Origin: Methylotenera mobilis JLW8
GTDB lineage: Bacteria > Pseudomonadota > Gammaproteobacteria > Burkholderiales > Methylophilaceae
Length of the DNA: 64,000 nucleotides
NCBI RefSeq assembly: GCF_000023705.1
Contig: NC_012968.1
Location: forward strand, 1,674,001 to 1,738,000
Direction of reading: 5' to 3'
A program made the translations under genes and the position numbers. Below are positions 18,833 through 31,001 of the stretch, one piece after another. Position 1 is the stretch's first letter, and the number at the start of each line of letters is the position of its first letter. The notes beneath the pieces are model-generated. The model was not told where the DNA came from. It searched no databases and saw nothing but the letters and a program-made list of their open reading frames with translations.

Positions 18833-19822
18833 ATGGCTTTTTCTCACCCATGGGTATTATGGCTTCTTCCACTAGCATTTTTACCCCTGTTATTACAGCG
18901 TGCGCACGCCAAGCATTATTCTTGGGTAGATATGCTACCTGTGGATCCCCTATCTAACCTGATTAGCCTGATTCTAAAAATATTAGCGGTACTCACCCTG
19001 ATTTTTATTATCTTAGGCTTAGCTGCACCGCATACCACTGAGCAAAAGGTAGAGCGTATTGGCGTAGGCGCACAAATCGCACTGGTGCTGGATCGTAGCG
19101 CCAGTATGGATGACCCGTTCTCCGGAACCGCCGATCATAACGGCAACACCACAGTAGGCGAAACCAAGTCTGTGGCGGCGGCTAGGCTAATTACCGAGTT
19201 TGTGAAATCACGCCAGCAGGATATGTTTGGCATGATTACCTTTAGTAACTCAGCCATGTACGTACTGCCCCTCAGTGAAAATAAAAAGGCAGTGATTGCT
19301 GCAGTACAGGCAACCGCCGGTAATGCGCTATTCCAAACCAACATTGGTAGCGGGCTTACCAGCAGCGCAGCGCTGTTTGATAAAGTCACTGATTCAGGCT
19401 CACGTGCGGTAATTTTGCTTTCAGATGGTGCTGGGCGGGTAGATGCCAACACGCAACAAAAAATCCGGGACTGGTTTCAACGCTTAAACATCAGTTTGTA
19501 TTGGATAGTGCTACGCCAACCTGGTGGCCTGAGTATTTTTGACCCGAACTTTGTACCAGTAGAAGACCAGCCATTACCAGCGCAGATTGAGCTACACGAG
19601 TATTTCCAGACGTTTAAAACCCCATTTAAAGCTTATGAAGCGGAAGACCCTAGGTCACTGCAATTAGCCATGAATGACATTAACAATCGTGAGAAAAAAC
19701 CCATTAAATACGTTGAAAAAGTACCAGGGCGAGAGTACACAAATATTTGTTTTATGATTGCTGCAATCATGATTGCATTATTACTGGGCGTTAAAAGAAT
19801 AGAGGTCACAACATGGCACTAA
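18833..19822 (+). CDS. mxaC: MxaC, VWA-domain membrane protein
   Basis: A 329-residue BatA-like protein: N-terminal hydrophobic segments (about 8-20 and 44-65), a VWA domain with complete MIDAS start LDRSASMDD (about 91) and DGAG later, and a C-terminal helix (about 302-320). Starts 3 bases after mxaA and overlaps mxaK by 10 bases, so translation is coupled. Family role: maturation or metal insertion of the periplasmic dehydrogenase, with MxaR/S/L. Confidence 0.86.
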   Translation: MAFSHPWVLWLLPLAFLPLLLQRAHAKHYSWVDMLPVDPLSNLISLILKILAVLTLIFIILGLAAPHTTEQKVERIGVGAQIALVLDRSASMDDPFSGTADHNGNTTVGETKSVAAARLITEFVKSRQQDMFGMITFSNSAMYVLPLSENKKAVIAAVQATAGNALFQTNIGSGLTSSAALFDKVTDSGSRAVILLSDGAGRVDANTQQKIRDWFQRLNISLYWIVLRQPGGLSIFDPNFVPVEDQPLPAQIELHEYFQTFKTPFKAYEAEDPRSLQLAMNDINNREKKPIKYVEKVPGREYTNICFMIAAIMIALLLGVKRIEVTTWH

Positions 19823-20406
19823 GCATTACAACAACCGCAGCCAACTTTTTTACATTGAAAAAAATCACTCATTTTTTTAATGTGAAAGTTCTATCGTGGC
19901 TATTTATTATCACGGCATTGCTGGCAAGCGCAGCAGCTATCTATTACGTTAATCGCATACAACAGATTGATGCATTTAACACAGCCATTAGCACTGGTAA
20001 ACAGCCAAAATCTGATTTACAAAGCTTTGAAGCTAAATTCTCAACCGCCTACTGGCTGGCAAAAAATGAACGCTACAAAGAGGCAACGCTACTCTTTAAT
20101 AAAGCACTGAATGGTGCATCAATAGAGCAAAAAGCAGCGATTCAATACAATCTAGGCAATATCTTTTTCAGACGTGGGCTGGCCATTGCCGGCACTAATA
20201 TGACAGTGCATGATGAGGCAGAATACCTGCTCAACCAAGCTAAAAAGGCTTACCAGCTGTCATTAAGACTAGACAATAGTAACTGGCGAGCTAGACATAA
20301 TTTAGACCGCCTACTCACCATGCTGCCAGAGAATCCAACGCCTGGTGCCGGCGAAGGTGATTCTCCAGGCTTAATTATGGGCAATATCCCGGTTGGTTTA
20401 CCTTAA
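19813..20406 (+). CDS. mxaK: MxaK, TPR-like membrane protein
   Basis: A 197-residue protein with one N-terminal membrane helix (about 28-48) and a helical-repeat region containing AKNERYKEATLLFNKAL and QYNLGNIFFRRG, typical of TPRs. It sits between the two VWA genes, as BatB/BatC-type TPR proteins do. Overlaps mxaC by 10 bases. Name assigned from order; sequence alone would only say TPR protein. A tandem 14-base repeat directly follows the stop. Confidence 0.8.
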   Translation: MALSITTTAANFFTLKKITHFFNVKVLSWLFIITALLASAAAIYYVNRIQQIDAFNTAISTGKQPKSDLQSFEAKFSTAYWLAKNERYKEATLLFNKALNGASIEQKAAIQYNLGNIFFRRGLAIAGTNMTVHDEAEYLLNQAKKAYQLSLRLDNSNWRARHNLDRLLTMLPENPTPGAGEGDSPGLIMGNIPVGLP

Positions 20407-20408
20407 AG

Positions 20409-20436
20409 CTAAGATTGAATAACTAAGACTGAACAA
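20409..20436 (+). repeat. Tandem 14-base repeat after mxaK
   Basis: CTAAGATTGAATAA (20409-20422) and CTAAGACTGAACAA (20423-20436) differ at two positions and begin two bases after the mxaK stop; a weaker third copy starts CTTAGAAACTGATT. Fills most of the mxaK-mxaL spacer. Confidence 0.75.
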
Positions 20437-20458
20437 CTTAGAAACTGATTGATTCATT

Positions 20459-21457
20459 ATGCATCCAATTTATAATTATTTACGTCATCGAAAAGATGTC
20501 AGTCTATTGCTCGCTGCCTTTTTGCTCTTGGCTATCGCCTTATTCAACCCTAAAGTGCCGATTAAACGCAATATCTACAGCTATCTATTTGCCGTCGATA
20601 TTTCACAAAGCATGAATGTGCTGGATAAAACTATCAATGGCAAGCCTGTTTCACGGCTAGTCTACACGCAAGACATTTTGCATAAACTGGTCAGTGAACT
20701 GCCATGCGGCACCAACATCAGCATTGGTTTATTTGCTGGGGTCAGCGTTGCCGCGCTGTATACTCCAATTGAGGTTTGCGAAAACTTTGACGCTATCAAC
20801 GACACCATAGACCATTTTGACTGGCGTAACGGCTGGTCTGGTAACAGCAGAATCAGAGCCAGCATGCCAGTATTGGCTAAAACCATACGCTCCTTCCCTG
20901 CACCAGCGCAAGTGGTGTTTTTTACCGATGGTGAAGAAGCACCTAAGCTACATATTTTTAATCGGCAGGACCTTACTTCCTTTCAAGGCGGCGATGACTG
21001 GCTCTTTGTGGGCGTAGGCTCCGATAAGGGCACGCCTATTCCCAAATATGATGAATTTAACCAGCTGATTGGCTACTGGGCCAATGAGAGCTTTGCCATG
21101 CAGCCGGGGATCGCCCAGATTTCGGAGTCTAACCTAGGCACTAGAAATGATAGCGTAGCCAATGGCGAGGGTGACCGCTACCTGTCTAAATTGGATGAAA
21201 CCTACCTCAAGGAGCTTTCCAAAGAAATTAATGGCATGTATGTACGTGGCGACAGCGTTTCCACCATCTTGGGTGCCATGAAAAAGCAAAAACCAGCGCG
21301 CCGTGACAACGCCAATTTTGAACTGCGCTGGATTTTAGCGAGCATCGCAGGCGTATTATTTATATTAGCCTACTTACCTAAACACCCAGTGCTTGAGTTA
21401 AAAGCACAATGGCGTACTTTAGTTAGCCGCAGACGTACACTGAAGCAAACGCCTTAA
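20459..21457 (+). CDS. mxaL: MxaL, VWA-domain membrane protein
   Basis: A 332-residue protein with an N-terminal membrane helix (about 14-30), a VWA domain with MIDAS motif AVDISQSMNV (about 48), FFTDGEEAP near 156 and a C-terminal helix (about 281-300). Last gene of mxaRSACKL here; mxaD does not follow, since the next gene is ygfX on the other strand. Expected to act with MxaC in dehydrogenase maturation. Confidence 0.85.
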   Translation: MHPIYNYLRHRKDVSLLLAAFLLLAIALFNPKVPIKRNIYSYLFAVDISQSMNVLDKTINGKPVSRLVYTQDILHKLVSELPCGTNISIGLFAGVSVAALYTPIEVCENFDAINDTIDHFDWRNGWSGNSRIRASMPVLAKTIRSFPAPAQVVFFTDGEEAPKLHIFNRQDLTSFQGGDDWLFVGVGSDKGTPIPKYDEFNQLIGYWANESFAMQPGIAQISESNLGTRNDSVANGEGDRYLSKLDETYLKELSKEINGMYVRGDSVSTILGAMKKQKPARRDNANFELRWILASIAGVLFILAYLPKHPVLELKAQWRTLVSRRRTLKQTP

Positions 21458-21484
21458 ACGCAACCAGCAAGTGCATAACAACTT

Positions 21485-21940
21485 TTAACGCACTTGGTCA
21501 CGCTTGCCCCATAGCAGCCATACCCTAAACCGCCTCAAATCTTGGGCGTTGCTGCTATCTGGCAAGATTAACAGCGGTCGGCTTAACCAGCACTGCAAAT
21601 AGCCTGCATCTTGTTGCTTAAAGTGCACGATGGTGAGCCAAGGCGTAATTACGCTATCAATCCCCAAAGACACATCACTCAAGCGCTGCCCGTCTTTACG
21701 CAAGATATCTAGTTGGTTTTTCGCGTTTACATGCAGACCAACCGGTGACCACGGAAACAAATGCAGCCCATCACCAGCCAGCGCGCAAATCGCCGCCAGC
21801 CAGATCAGCAGTAATGATATACACAGCAGGCTAGCTGATAGCGGTACTAGACAGACTAACCAGCTACTTAACACGCTCATCGTCAGCAACAGCGTAGATA
21901 AAATAAATGAGGGCTTGAAATTCAGGGTTATCGGCTTCAC
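21485..21940 (-). CDS. ygfX: YgfX-family membrane protein
   Basis: A 151-residue protein with two membrane helices (about 13-32 and 34-54), then a soluble tail with PWLTIVHF, a basic stretch and the end-motif DLRRFRVWLLWG that marks YgfX (CptA-like). In enterics ygfX follows sdhE and is described as affecting MreB and FtsZ. Here it is divergent from ygfZ across 74 bases. Similarity is short-range, so confidence is moderate. Confidence 0.72.
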   Translation of the reverse strand: MKPITLNFKPSFILSTLLLTMSVLSSWLVCLVPLSASLLCISLLLIWLAAICALAGDGLHLFPWSPVGLHVNAKNQLDILRKDGQRLSDVSLGIDSVITPWLTIVHFKQQDAGYLQCWLSRPLLILPDSSNAQDLRRFRVWLLWGKRDQVR

Positions 21941-22014
21941 GTTATAATCAGTAGTCCGTTTTACACAATTTAATTGATACTAATTGATAATAGGCAATCA
22001 TACAAAAGGTTAAC

Positions 22015-23022
22015 ATGAGCAATCAACAATGGCAGGCATTTATTCAAACCACCACACCAGTAATGGACATGGGTAATACTCAACCATTGTTAGAGAACGC
22101 AACCGTGATGTGCGACCTCTCCCACCTAGGCCTATTACAACTTAGCGGTGCAGATGCATTCACCTTTCTGCAAGGTCAGGTTACTAACGACGTTAATCAG
22201 CTGAAGGGTGAAACTGCGCACTACACAGCTTACTGCACACCTAAGGGTCGCATGCTAGCCCTCTTTCTGGCGTTTGCACAGCATGAGCGCATCCATCTGC
22301 AAATGCCATTGGAGCTAGTCGCTGCGACAGCGAAACGATTAAAAATGTACGTGATGCGTAGCAAGGTAGAAGTGCAGGACACGAGCCATGACATCATTAA
22401 AATTGGCCTAAGTGGACCGAACGCGAACGCATTACTCAGCACACAATTTGCAGAAATCCCACAACATGACTACGAGTTAGTTACCCTTGACAATGGCTCA
22501 CTTCTGAAACTGCCTGGCAGCACGCACGCACGATTTGAGATTTTTACCGACATCAATCATGCACCAGCAATCTGGAGCGCCTTATCTGCACAAGCTAGCG
22601 TGGCAAATGCTGACTATTGGGAATGGCTGGAAATTCAAGCTGGCGTGCCTGACGTAAAGCCTGAGACACAAGAGGAATTTGTGCCGCAAATGTTAAATCT
22701 GGATTTACTCAGCGGCATTAACTTTAAAAAAGGCTGCTATACCGGCCAGGAAATCGTAGCCCGTACACATTACCTCGGCAGCATTAAGCGCCGCACCTAT
22801 CTGGCACATGTAGCGCAAGCGACAGCAGCCGGTGAGAATATCCTTAACACAGCCAATGATCCCGTGGGTAAAGTAGTGCGTAGCGCACCTGCTCCACAAG
22901 GAGGCTATGACATACTGGCTGAGATTAGATGTGCCGAAATTAACTTGGAAAATACAGAGGCTATTCAACTCACAGCAAGTGGGCATACCCTCACGCTCAA
23001 AACACTACCGTATTCACTTTAG
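22015..23022 (+). CDS. ygfZ: Folate-binding protein YgfZ (iron-sulfur cluster repair)
   Basis: GcvT-like tetrahydrofolate-binding protein needed for a subset of Fe-S enzymes such as MiaB. It has 335 residues. The N-terminal GcvT fold starts at CDLSHLGLLQLSG with FLQGQVTNDV; the YgfZ signature KGCYTGQEIVARTHYLG (about residues 239-255, with the conserved Cys) is complete. Divergent from ygfX. Monocistronic by layout. Confidence 0.93.
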   Translation: MSNQQWQAFIQTTTPVMDMGNTQPLLENATVMCDLSHLGLLQLSGADAFTFLQGQVTNDVNQLKGETAHYTAYCTPKGRMLALFLAFAQHERIHLQMPLELVAATAKRLKMYVMRSKVEVQDTSHDIIKIGLSGPNANALLSTQFAEIPQHDYELVTLDNGSLLKLPGSTHARFEIFTDINHAPAIWSALSAQASVANADYWEWLEIQAGVPDVKPETQEEFVPQMLNLDLLSGINFKKGCYTGQEIVARTHYLGSIKRRTYLAHVAQATAAGENILNTANDPVGKVVRSAPAPQGGYDILAEIRCAEINLENTEAIQLTASGHTLTLKTLPYSL

Positions 23023-23155
23023 CCATTAAGTTACCAATACATCAACGGCAAACTGTCGTTGATTAAGACTACGATTAATTGGGTAAGCGTATATACAAAG
23101 TGTGAAAGGCTAGCATTTAGCGCTAAGTGTTAAGATAAGCGTTTAAATTCTGACA

Positions 23156-23200
23156 GTTAAATCTAGGTAGGTAAATCTAGGCGCCTAACATTTAGGTGCT
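23156..23200. repeat. Imperfect tandem 15-base repeat in the ygfZ-ftsB spacer
   Basis: GTTAAATCTAGGTAG (23156-23170), GTAAATCTAGGCGCC (23171-23185) and TAACATTTAGGTGCT (23186-23200) are degenerate copies in register; GCGCCTAA/TTAGGTGC inside can form an 8-bp stem (23181-23199). Lies between two converging genes. Confidence 0.55.
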
Positions 23201-23237
23201 TAAATTGGTGTAATTGGCACAAGCCTAAAAGATAAGC

Positions 23238-23567
23238 CTATGGCTTAGTCGTTGATGATGGATTAACCGGAGGTGGTGGCAGTGCTTCTGGTAACGCTTG
23301 GTCTATCACCTGATAGAAAACTTCATCCTGCTTAATCATACCAAGCTCGCTACGCGCGCGCTCTTCAATTGCAGCCTTACCACTCTTAAGATCTCGCACT
23401 TCGGCCTCTAGCGTGCCATTACGTGCTTTTAACGTGGTGTTTTTTTCCTGCTGCAGGGCAACCTGACGATTTAAGTCCCACACACGTAACCAGCTACCTT
23501 TGCCCAGCCACAGTGGATACTGTAGCAAGGCAATCAAGATCACAAAGATTAGTGTGAGGGCTTTCAA
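23238..23567 (-). CDS. ftsB: Cell division protein FtsB
   Basis: Small bitopic divisome protein that links FtsL and FtsQ. 109 residues: membrane helix at 4-20 ([17 protein letters not shown]), a coiled coil from about 32 to 62 ([16 protein letters not shown]), the conserved [18 protein letters not shown] near 69-86 and a Pro-rich tail. Last gene of pyrG-kdsA-eno-ftsB, the standard proteobacterial order; 27 bases after eno. Confidence 0.94.
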   Translation of the reverse strand: MKALTLIFVILIALLQYPLWLGKGSWLRVWDLNRQVALQQEKNTTLKARNGTLEAEVRDLKSGKAAIEERARSELGMIKQDEVFYQVIDQALPEALPPPPVNPSSTTKP

Positions 23568-23594
23568 TTTTAACTATTCAAACACACTCTAGTG

Positions 23595-24890
<1,296 letters not shown>

Positions 24891-24991
24891 CTAAGTTCTA
24901 AATCGTTTGGCCACCAATAAACCAGACACACCCGTTAGCTTACTAACGCTTAACTCACCTATCGGCGTGGGTGTAGTAGCCTAATTATTTT

Positions 24992-25831
24992 TTACAACGT
25001 ACTTTCAATAAAACCTGCTTTTTTAACTAATCGGTCTAAATCGACTAGCACTTCTAACAAATCTCGCATTTTGTGCAGTGGCCATGCATTTGGGCCGTCA
25101 GACAGGGCTTTTGCAGGGTCAGGATGTGTTTCCATGAAAATACCGGCAATACCGCTCGCCACAGCAGCGCGTGCCAACACTGGTACATGCTCACGCTGAC
25201 CGCCGCTTTTATCGCCTTGACCTCCAGGCTGTTGCACTGAGTGCGTTGCATCAAATACTACCGGGCAATGAGTTTCACGCATGGTAGCAAGGCCACGCAT
25301 ATCTGACACTAGCGTGTTGTAGCCAAATGACGCACCGCGTTCGCACACCATAATATTATCTGCACCGCCGTTGGCTTCTTTGGCTTTTTGCACCACATTT
25401 TTCATATCACCAGGCGCCATGAATTGGCCTTTTTTGATATTCACCGGCTTACCAGAGCGCGCGCAGGCAGTGATAAAGTCAGTTTGACGGCATAAAAATG
25501 CAGGCGTCTGCAACACATCTACCACTGCGGCAACGTGCGGTACTTGTTCTTCTGTATGCACATCAGTCAAAATCGGCACACCGATTTGGCTACGTACATG
25601 GTCTAAGATTTTTAAACCTTCATCCATGCCAAAACCGCGAAATGTTTTATTAGAGCTACGGTTAGCTTTGTCGTAAGAAGATTTGTAAATAAATGGAATA
25701 TTGAGCGCTGTTGCAATTTCTTTGAGCTGACCAGCAGTATCAATCGCCATCTGCTGTGACTCGATCACGCATGGACCAGCAATTAAAAATAATGGATGCT
25801 CAAGACCCACATCAAAGTTACATAATTTCAT
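24992..25831 (-). CDS. kdsA: 3-deoxy-D-manno-octulosonate 8-phosphate synthase
   Basis: Condenses arabinose 5-phosphate with PEP to KDO 8-phosphate for lipopolysaccharide. 279 residues. [14 protein letters not shown] (about 18-31) and [12 protein letters not shown] (about 50-61) bind [14 protein letters not shown] and [12 protein letters not shown] are present. Residue at the metal-ligand Cys/Asn position in SYDKANR reads Asn, which points to the metal-independent class. Encoded between pyrG and eno. Confidence 0.97.
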   Translation of the reverse strand: MKLCNFDVGLEHPLFLIAGPCVIESQQMAIDTAGQLKEIATALNIPFIYKSSYDKANRSSNKTFRGFGMDEGLKILDHVRSQIGVPILTDVHTEEQVPHVAAVVDVLQTPAFLCRQTDFITACARSGKPVNIKKGQFMAPGDMKNVVQKAKEANGGADNIMVCERGASFGYNTLVSDMRGLATMRETHCPVVFDATHSVQQPGGQGDKSGGQREHVPVLARAAVASGIAGIFMETHPDPAKALSDGPNAWPLHKMRDLLEVLVDLDRLVKKAGFIESTL

Positions 25832-25932
25832 ACGATTAACACCTTAAATATTAGCCATAAACAATATAGATAAACCCTGATGCTAGAAGCTGTTGGGTTT
25901 ACCTATACCGGTATTGATTGCTAGATTATTTC

Positions 25933-27582
<1,650 letters not shown>

Positions 27583-27820
27583 TCAGACGGGAGCCTATTT
27601 TACTTTAAAGCCCTAACACCTACAAATAAAAACTCTTAATTCTGCGTTTATTTTACTGGCTTGCATTTTGCCCAGTATTTTAAATCCAGTCGTGAATGAC
27701 GGTGATGGTACGCTAAGAAATTCACGCAATATTGATATAAATCAATCGAGTAAATTCTCACACGCATAAAATTACCAGCGGAATAATCAAGATGATTATA
27801 TTTATTGAGGAGATTAGAGT

Positions 27821-27946
27821 ATGTACGCAAATTTATTTGGCACATTTACCGGATTGTTAAGCTTGGGCGTGATTGTTTTTGTATTATTAATGGCAGCATT
27901 TTTCCTGCGTCTATTCTTCTCAGGCAAACCACAAAACGAACAATAA
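27821..27946 (+). CDS. DUF3149-type small membrane protein
   Basis: A 41-residue ORF too short for usual calling. It starts MYANLFGTFTGLLSLGVIVF, continues through one hydrophobic helix (about residues 10-33) and ends in a polar KPQNEQ tail. GAGGAGA at 27807-27813, seven bases from the ATG, is a strong ribosome site. The LLSLGVIVFVLLMAAFF pattern is that of DUF3149 proteins, which are common and uncharacterised in betaproteobacteria. It stands alone between divergent pyrG and the converging aldolase gene. Confidence 0.78.
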   Translation: MYANLFGTFTGLLSLGVIVFVLLMAAFFLRLFFSGKPQNEQ

Positions 27947-27986
27947 GCCTGACGAACCTAAGCTCAGCGCTTACGCATAATGCACA

Positions 27987-28658
27987 CTAAGGGTTATTGG
28001 CCCATGCGCCATAGCCCTTAAACTTTTCATGTACTTCCAACATTTCCTGTTGCGTCAAAATATACGGCTCACCCACTTGCAGCGCTCTTAAATACTGCTC
28101 GCATAAGGTTTCCACTTCCAGCGTGACGTTTAAAGCTTTTTCTGCGTCTGCACCCACAGCGATCATGCCGTGATTAGCCAGCAAACAGGCGGTTCTATTT
28201 GTTAATGCGTGCAAAGCGTTATCCGACAACTGCTGACTACCAAACAGTGCGTAATCCGCACACTTGATACTATCACCACCCGCCACTGCAATCATGTAAT
28301 GAAAAGCCGGAATATCGCGTCTTAAGGTGCTGAGCGTGGTCGCAAACATGCTATGTGTGTGCACCACTACATTCACTGCCGGCTTGGCTCGCAAAATATC
28401 CACATGAAAGCGCCATTCACTGGATGGCGCCAGTTCACCCTGTGCATGGCCGGTAAAATCCATCCACACCATATCGGCAGGACGCATATGTTCCACTGCC
28501 ATACCCGAAGGGGTGATTAACAAACCACCTTGCCCTTGTGCATTCTGCACACGAATACTAGCATTGCCGGAAGTGCCACGATTCAAGCCTAACGCGCATA
28601 GCTTTTGGCTCAGCTCCAACAACTGCTCACGTGCATGCTTCAGTTCATCAGCCATCAC
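27987..28658 (-). CDS. Class II (FucA-like) aldolase, probable 5-deoxypentulose-phosphate aldolase
   Basis: Zinc-dependent aldolase of the fuculose-phosphate aldolase fold, 223 residues. Motifs: SGNASIRV (about 28-35), catalytic Glu in PSSEWRFH (about 78-85), zinc HTHSM (about 100) and the third ligand in LANHGMI (about 161). PAFHYMIAVAGGDSI matches FucA better than MtnB. It follows mtnA by 25 bases. MtnA plus such an aldolase is the DHAP-shunt pairing that cleaves 5-deoxy- or methylthio-ribulose 1-phosphate into DHAP and an aldehyde. MtnB dehydratase is the main alternative; I rank it lower. Confidence 0.82.
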   Translation of the reverse strand: MMADELKHAREQLLELSQKLCALGLNRGTSGNASIRVQNAQGQGGLLITPSGMAVEHMRPADMVWMDFTGHAQGELAPSSEWRFHVDILRAKPAVNVVVHTHSMFATTLSTLRRDIPAFHYMIAVAGGDSIKCADYALFGSQQLSDNALHALTNRTACLLANHGMIAVGADAEKALNVTLEVETLCEQYLRALQVGEPYILTQQEMLEVHEKFKGYGAWANNP

Positions 28659-28683
28659 TGTATCCCTAACTATATTCTTAGCG

Positions 28684-29778
28684 TTATCGCTGCATCATGC
28701 CTAATTGCTGCGGCGCAAACACCCCTTGCTCAGTAATGATACCCGTCACCAATCTAGCTGGGGTTACATCAAAAGCCGGATTGGCCACCTGCGTACCGTG
28801 CGGCAAGATATTCACGGTTGCCATCGTTCCATCGGCCTGCCTACCACTCATCCAAGACAACTCTTCAGCACCACGCTCTTCAATTTCTATCGACTTCAAA
28901 CCGTCGTCTATAGTCCAGTCTATAGTAGGTGACGGCACCGCCGCATAAAACGGCACATGATGCCCCAGCACCGCGCTATCAAATGCTGCTAACGCTTTTA
29001 AATAGGTGCCGATTTTGTTACATACATCGCCTGTAGCCGTGACGCGGTCTGCGCCAACGATCACCATATCCACCTGTCCCTGCTGCATCAAATGCCCACC
29101 CGCATTATCGCTAATCACGGTATGCGGCACGCCATGCTGCCCCAACTCCCACGCAGTTAAACTGGCTCCTTGGTTACGTGGTCGCGTCTCTCCCACCCAC
29201 ACATGTACATCAACACCAGCGTTATGCGCCGCATAAATCGGCGCTAACGCTGTACCAAAATCGACCGTTGCCAGCCAACCTGCGTTGCAATGAGTAAGTA
29301 TATTGATGGTACGTGCTTTTTGCTGATACTGCGCATGAATTAAAACCAGACCATGTGTACCAATTGCCTGATTAAGCTTTACATCTTCATCGCAGATATG
29401 CGCCGCTTCTGACCATGCTGCAGATTGGCGCTGCGCATCTGGCAAGCGTAGTAAAGCACTCAGCATACGCTGCACCGCCCACCTTAAATTCACTGCCGTT
29501 GGGCGACTAGCAATCAATAGCTCTGCAGACTGCTGCAAGTGTCGATCAGAACAGCTATCTAATGTTGAGAGTGCAATACCATAAGCCGCCGCCGCACCAA
29601 TTAGAGGAGCACCACGCACCTGCATAGTTTTAATCGCGGTGATCATCTGTGCCAAGGTTGTTATTCTAGCCACTTCAAAAGCATGAGGCAGTTTGGTCTG
29701 GTCAATAACTTCAACACAGGGCTGCACATACTCAAAATTAGGCCAAATAGTACGGTATTGCTGATGGTTAACTAACAT
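28684..29778 (-). CDS. mtnA: Methylthioribose-1-phosphate isomerase (MtnA)
   Basis: Isomerises 5-methylthioribose 1-phosphate (or 5-deoxyribose 1-phosphate) to the ribulose form. 364 residues. [14 protein letters not shown] near 54, catalytic Cys in [10 protein letters not shown] (about 162) and catalytic Asp in [12 protein letters not shown] (about 244) are intact, which separates it from the eIF2B subunits. First gene of a two-gene unit with the aldolase. No mtnK, mtnP or mtnN lies in the window, so the supply of the phosphorylated sugar must come from elsewhere. Confidence 0.92.
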   Translation of the reverse strand: MLVNHQQYRTIWPNFEYVQPCVEVIDQTKLPHAFEVARITTLAQMITAIKTMQVRGAPLIGAAAAYGIALSTLDSCSDRHLQQSAELLIASRPTAVNLRWAVQRMLSALLRLPDAQRQSAAWSEAAHICDEDVKLNQAIGTHGLVLIHAQYQQKARTINILTHCNAGWLATVDFGTALAPIYAAHNAGVDVHVWVGETRPRNQGASLTAWELGQHGVPHTVISDNAGGHLMQQGQVDMVIVGADRVTATGDVCNKIGTYLKALAAFDSAVLGHHVPFYAAVPSPTIDWTIDDGLKSIEIEERGAEELSWMSGRQADGTMATVNILPHGTQVANPAFDVTPARLVTGIITEQGVFAPQQLGMMQR

Positions 29779-29878
29779 AAAAAACCTAACGATTTATACA
29801 CTTTTTTATAAAAATTATTAAATATAAATATTGACTTCTAAAAAGTTCCTAAGAACTTAAAATACTACCCACAATATC

Positions 29879-29887
29879 TGTGGATAA
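29879..29887 (-). promoter_or_regulatory. Single consensus DnaA box upstream of mtnA
   Basis: TGTGGATAA on the plus strand is TTATCCACA on the minus, the strict DnaA consensus, in the very AT-rich 254-base spacer between tatD and mtnA. Only one such box is seen, so this is not an origin; chance or local DnaA binding are both possible. Confidence 0.3.
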
Positions 29888-30032
29888 CTTTGTGAATTGT
29901 TGTGACTTAAAAACGTAACATACCAATTTATAAGGTTTTTTTAAAATCGCTTATTTTTTAATCTATTATTTAGTATATATAAATCAATAACTTACAAAAC
30001 AACCGTTGATTGTTAACGTTTTTTTGGCTTTC

Positions 30033-30845
30033 TTAATGTAGTGCATTAACTGGTGTGCATAAGTCAGCTAATTTTGGCATGATTTTTATGGCGTTGGCAC
30101 CAGTAATATCAAGCACTTGAGCCACATCAACCTGCCTTAAATCTGCTAAAACCTGTGCAATTTTCATGAGCTCTGCAGGGCTATTTCTGCCTGCGTTCCC
30201 TAACCATTCCGGCGGAATATCCGGCGCATCAGTTTCCAGCACGATTGCCTCCAAAGGCAGCTGCGTCGCTAATGCGCGAATCTTTAACGCACGTGAATAA
30301 GTCATTGCACCACCAAACCCCAGCTTAAACCCTAACGCCATGAATTGCTCAGCTTGCTGCATGCTGCCGTTAAACGCGTGCGCAATACCACCGCACACTT
30401 TATGTTTACGCAATTGCTTTAACACATCATCAATCGCGTGCCGCACATGCAGAATCACTGGTAAATCGTAAGCTTGCGCAATTTTAAGCTGCTCTACAAA
30501 AAAATGGGTTTGCAGCTTGATGTTTTCAGGGTGCGTACTTGGAGTGCTCAGAAAGTAATCCAAGCCAATTTCTCCAATCGCAACGGGCTGGTGGTTTTGC
30601 ACATAGGTGCGTAGTGCGTCGATATCAACTAATGCAGATTGTTCTACATACATAGGATGCACACCAAGCGCGTACACACAGTTTGGATAGTCCTGACACA
30701 GCTTGATGACAGTATCAAAGTATGCACGCGTCACAGCCGGAACCACAATGCCAGACACGCCATTCTCAAACGCAGCGCACACGATATGATCGCGGTCGGC
30801 ATCAAACTCGGCTGCATCCAGATGGCAGTGGGTATCAATCAGCAC
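30033..30845 (-). CDS. tatD: TatD-family metal-dependent DNase
   Basis: Amidohydrolase-fold nuclease of the TatD/YcfH group, implicated in DNA repair and RNA quality control in other bacteria; despite the name it is not part of the Tat translocase. 270 residues. Metal ligands: DTHCHLD (residues 4-10), Glu in AIGEIGLDYF (about 93), His in PVILHVRHA and in GIAHAFNG, and Asp in LETDAPDI (about 207). Stands alone on the minus strand. Confidence 0.9.
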   Translation of the reverse strand: MLIDTHCHLDAAEFDADRDHIVCAAFENGVSGIVVPAVTRAYFDTVIKLCQDYPNCVYALGVHPMYVEQSALVDIDALRTYVQNHQPVAIGEIGLDYFLSTPSTHPENIKLQTHFFVEQLKIAQAYDLPVILHVRHAIDDVLKQLRKHKVCGGIAHAFNGSMQQAEQFMALGFKLGFGGAMTYSRALKIRALATQLPLEAIVLETDAPDIPPEWLGNAGRNSPAELMKIAQVLADLRQVDVAQVLDITGANAIKIMPKLADLCTPVNALH

Positions 30846-31001
30846 GATGACTCCATTTTCATTTAAGCGCTAACATAGTGCCAAATATGCAATATCAAAT
30901 ACACGTGGCTAGCTAGACTATATTTGTGATTACACAGGTTTGACCATACATCAGCAGCGGATAGTTCTGCGTCACTCAAAATTGAGATAGCAGCATCAGG
31001 A

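Noticed and set aside
27805-27990. 61-codon plus-strand ORF overlapping the DUF3149 gene
   Set aside because: The frame starting at 27821 has the proper ribosome site and a membrane helix; this frame does not.
29805-30032. Replication origin in the AT-rich tatD-mtnA spacer
   Set aside because: Only one DnaA box, no dnaA, dnaN, gyrB or parAB nearby.
30033-30845. tatD as part of the Tat export system
   Set aside because: TatD is a nuclease; here it is 20 kb from tatABC and carries the full metal site.
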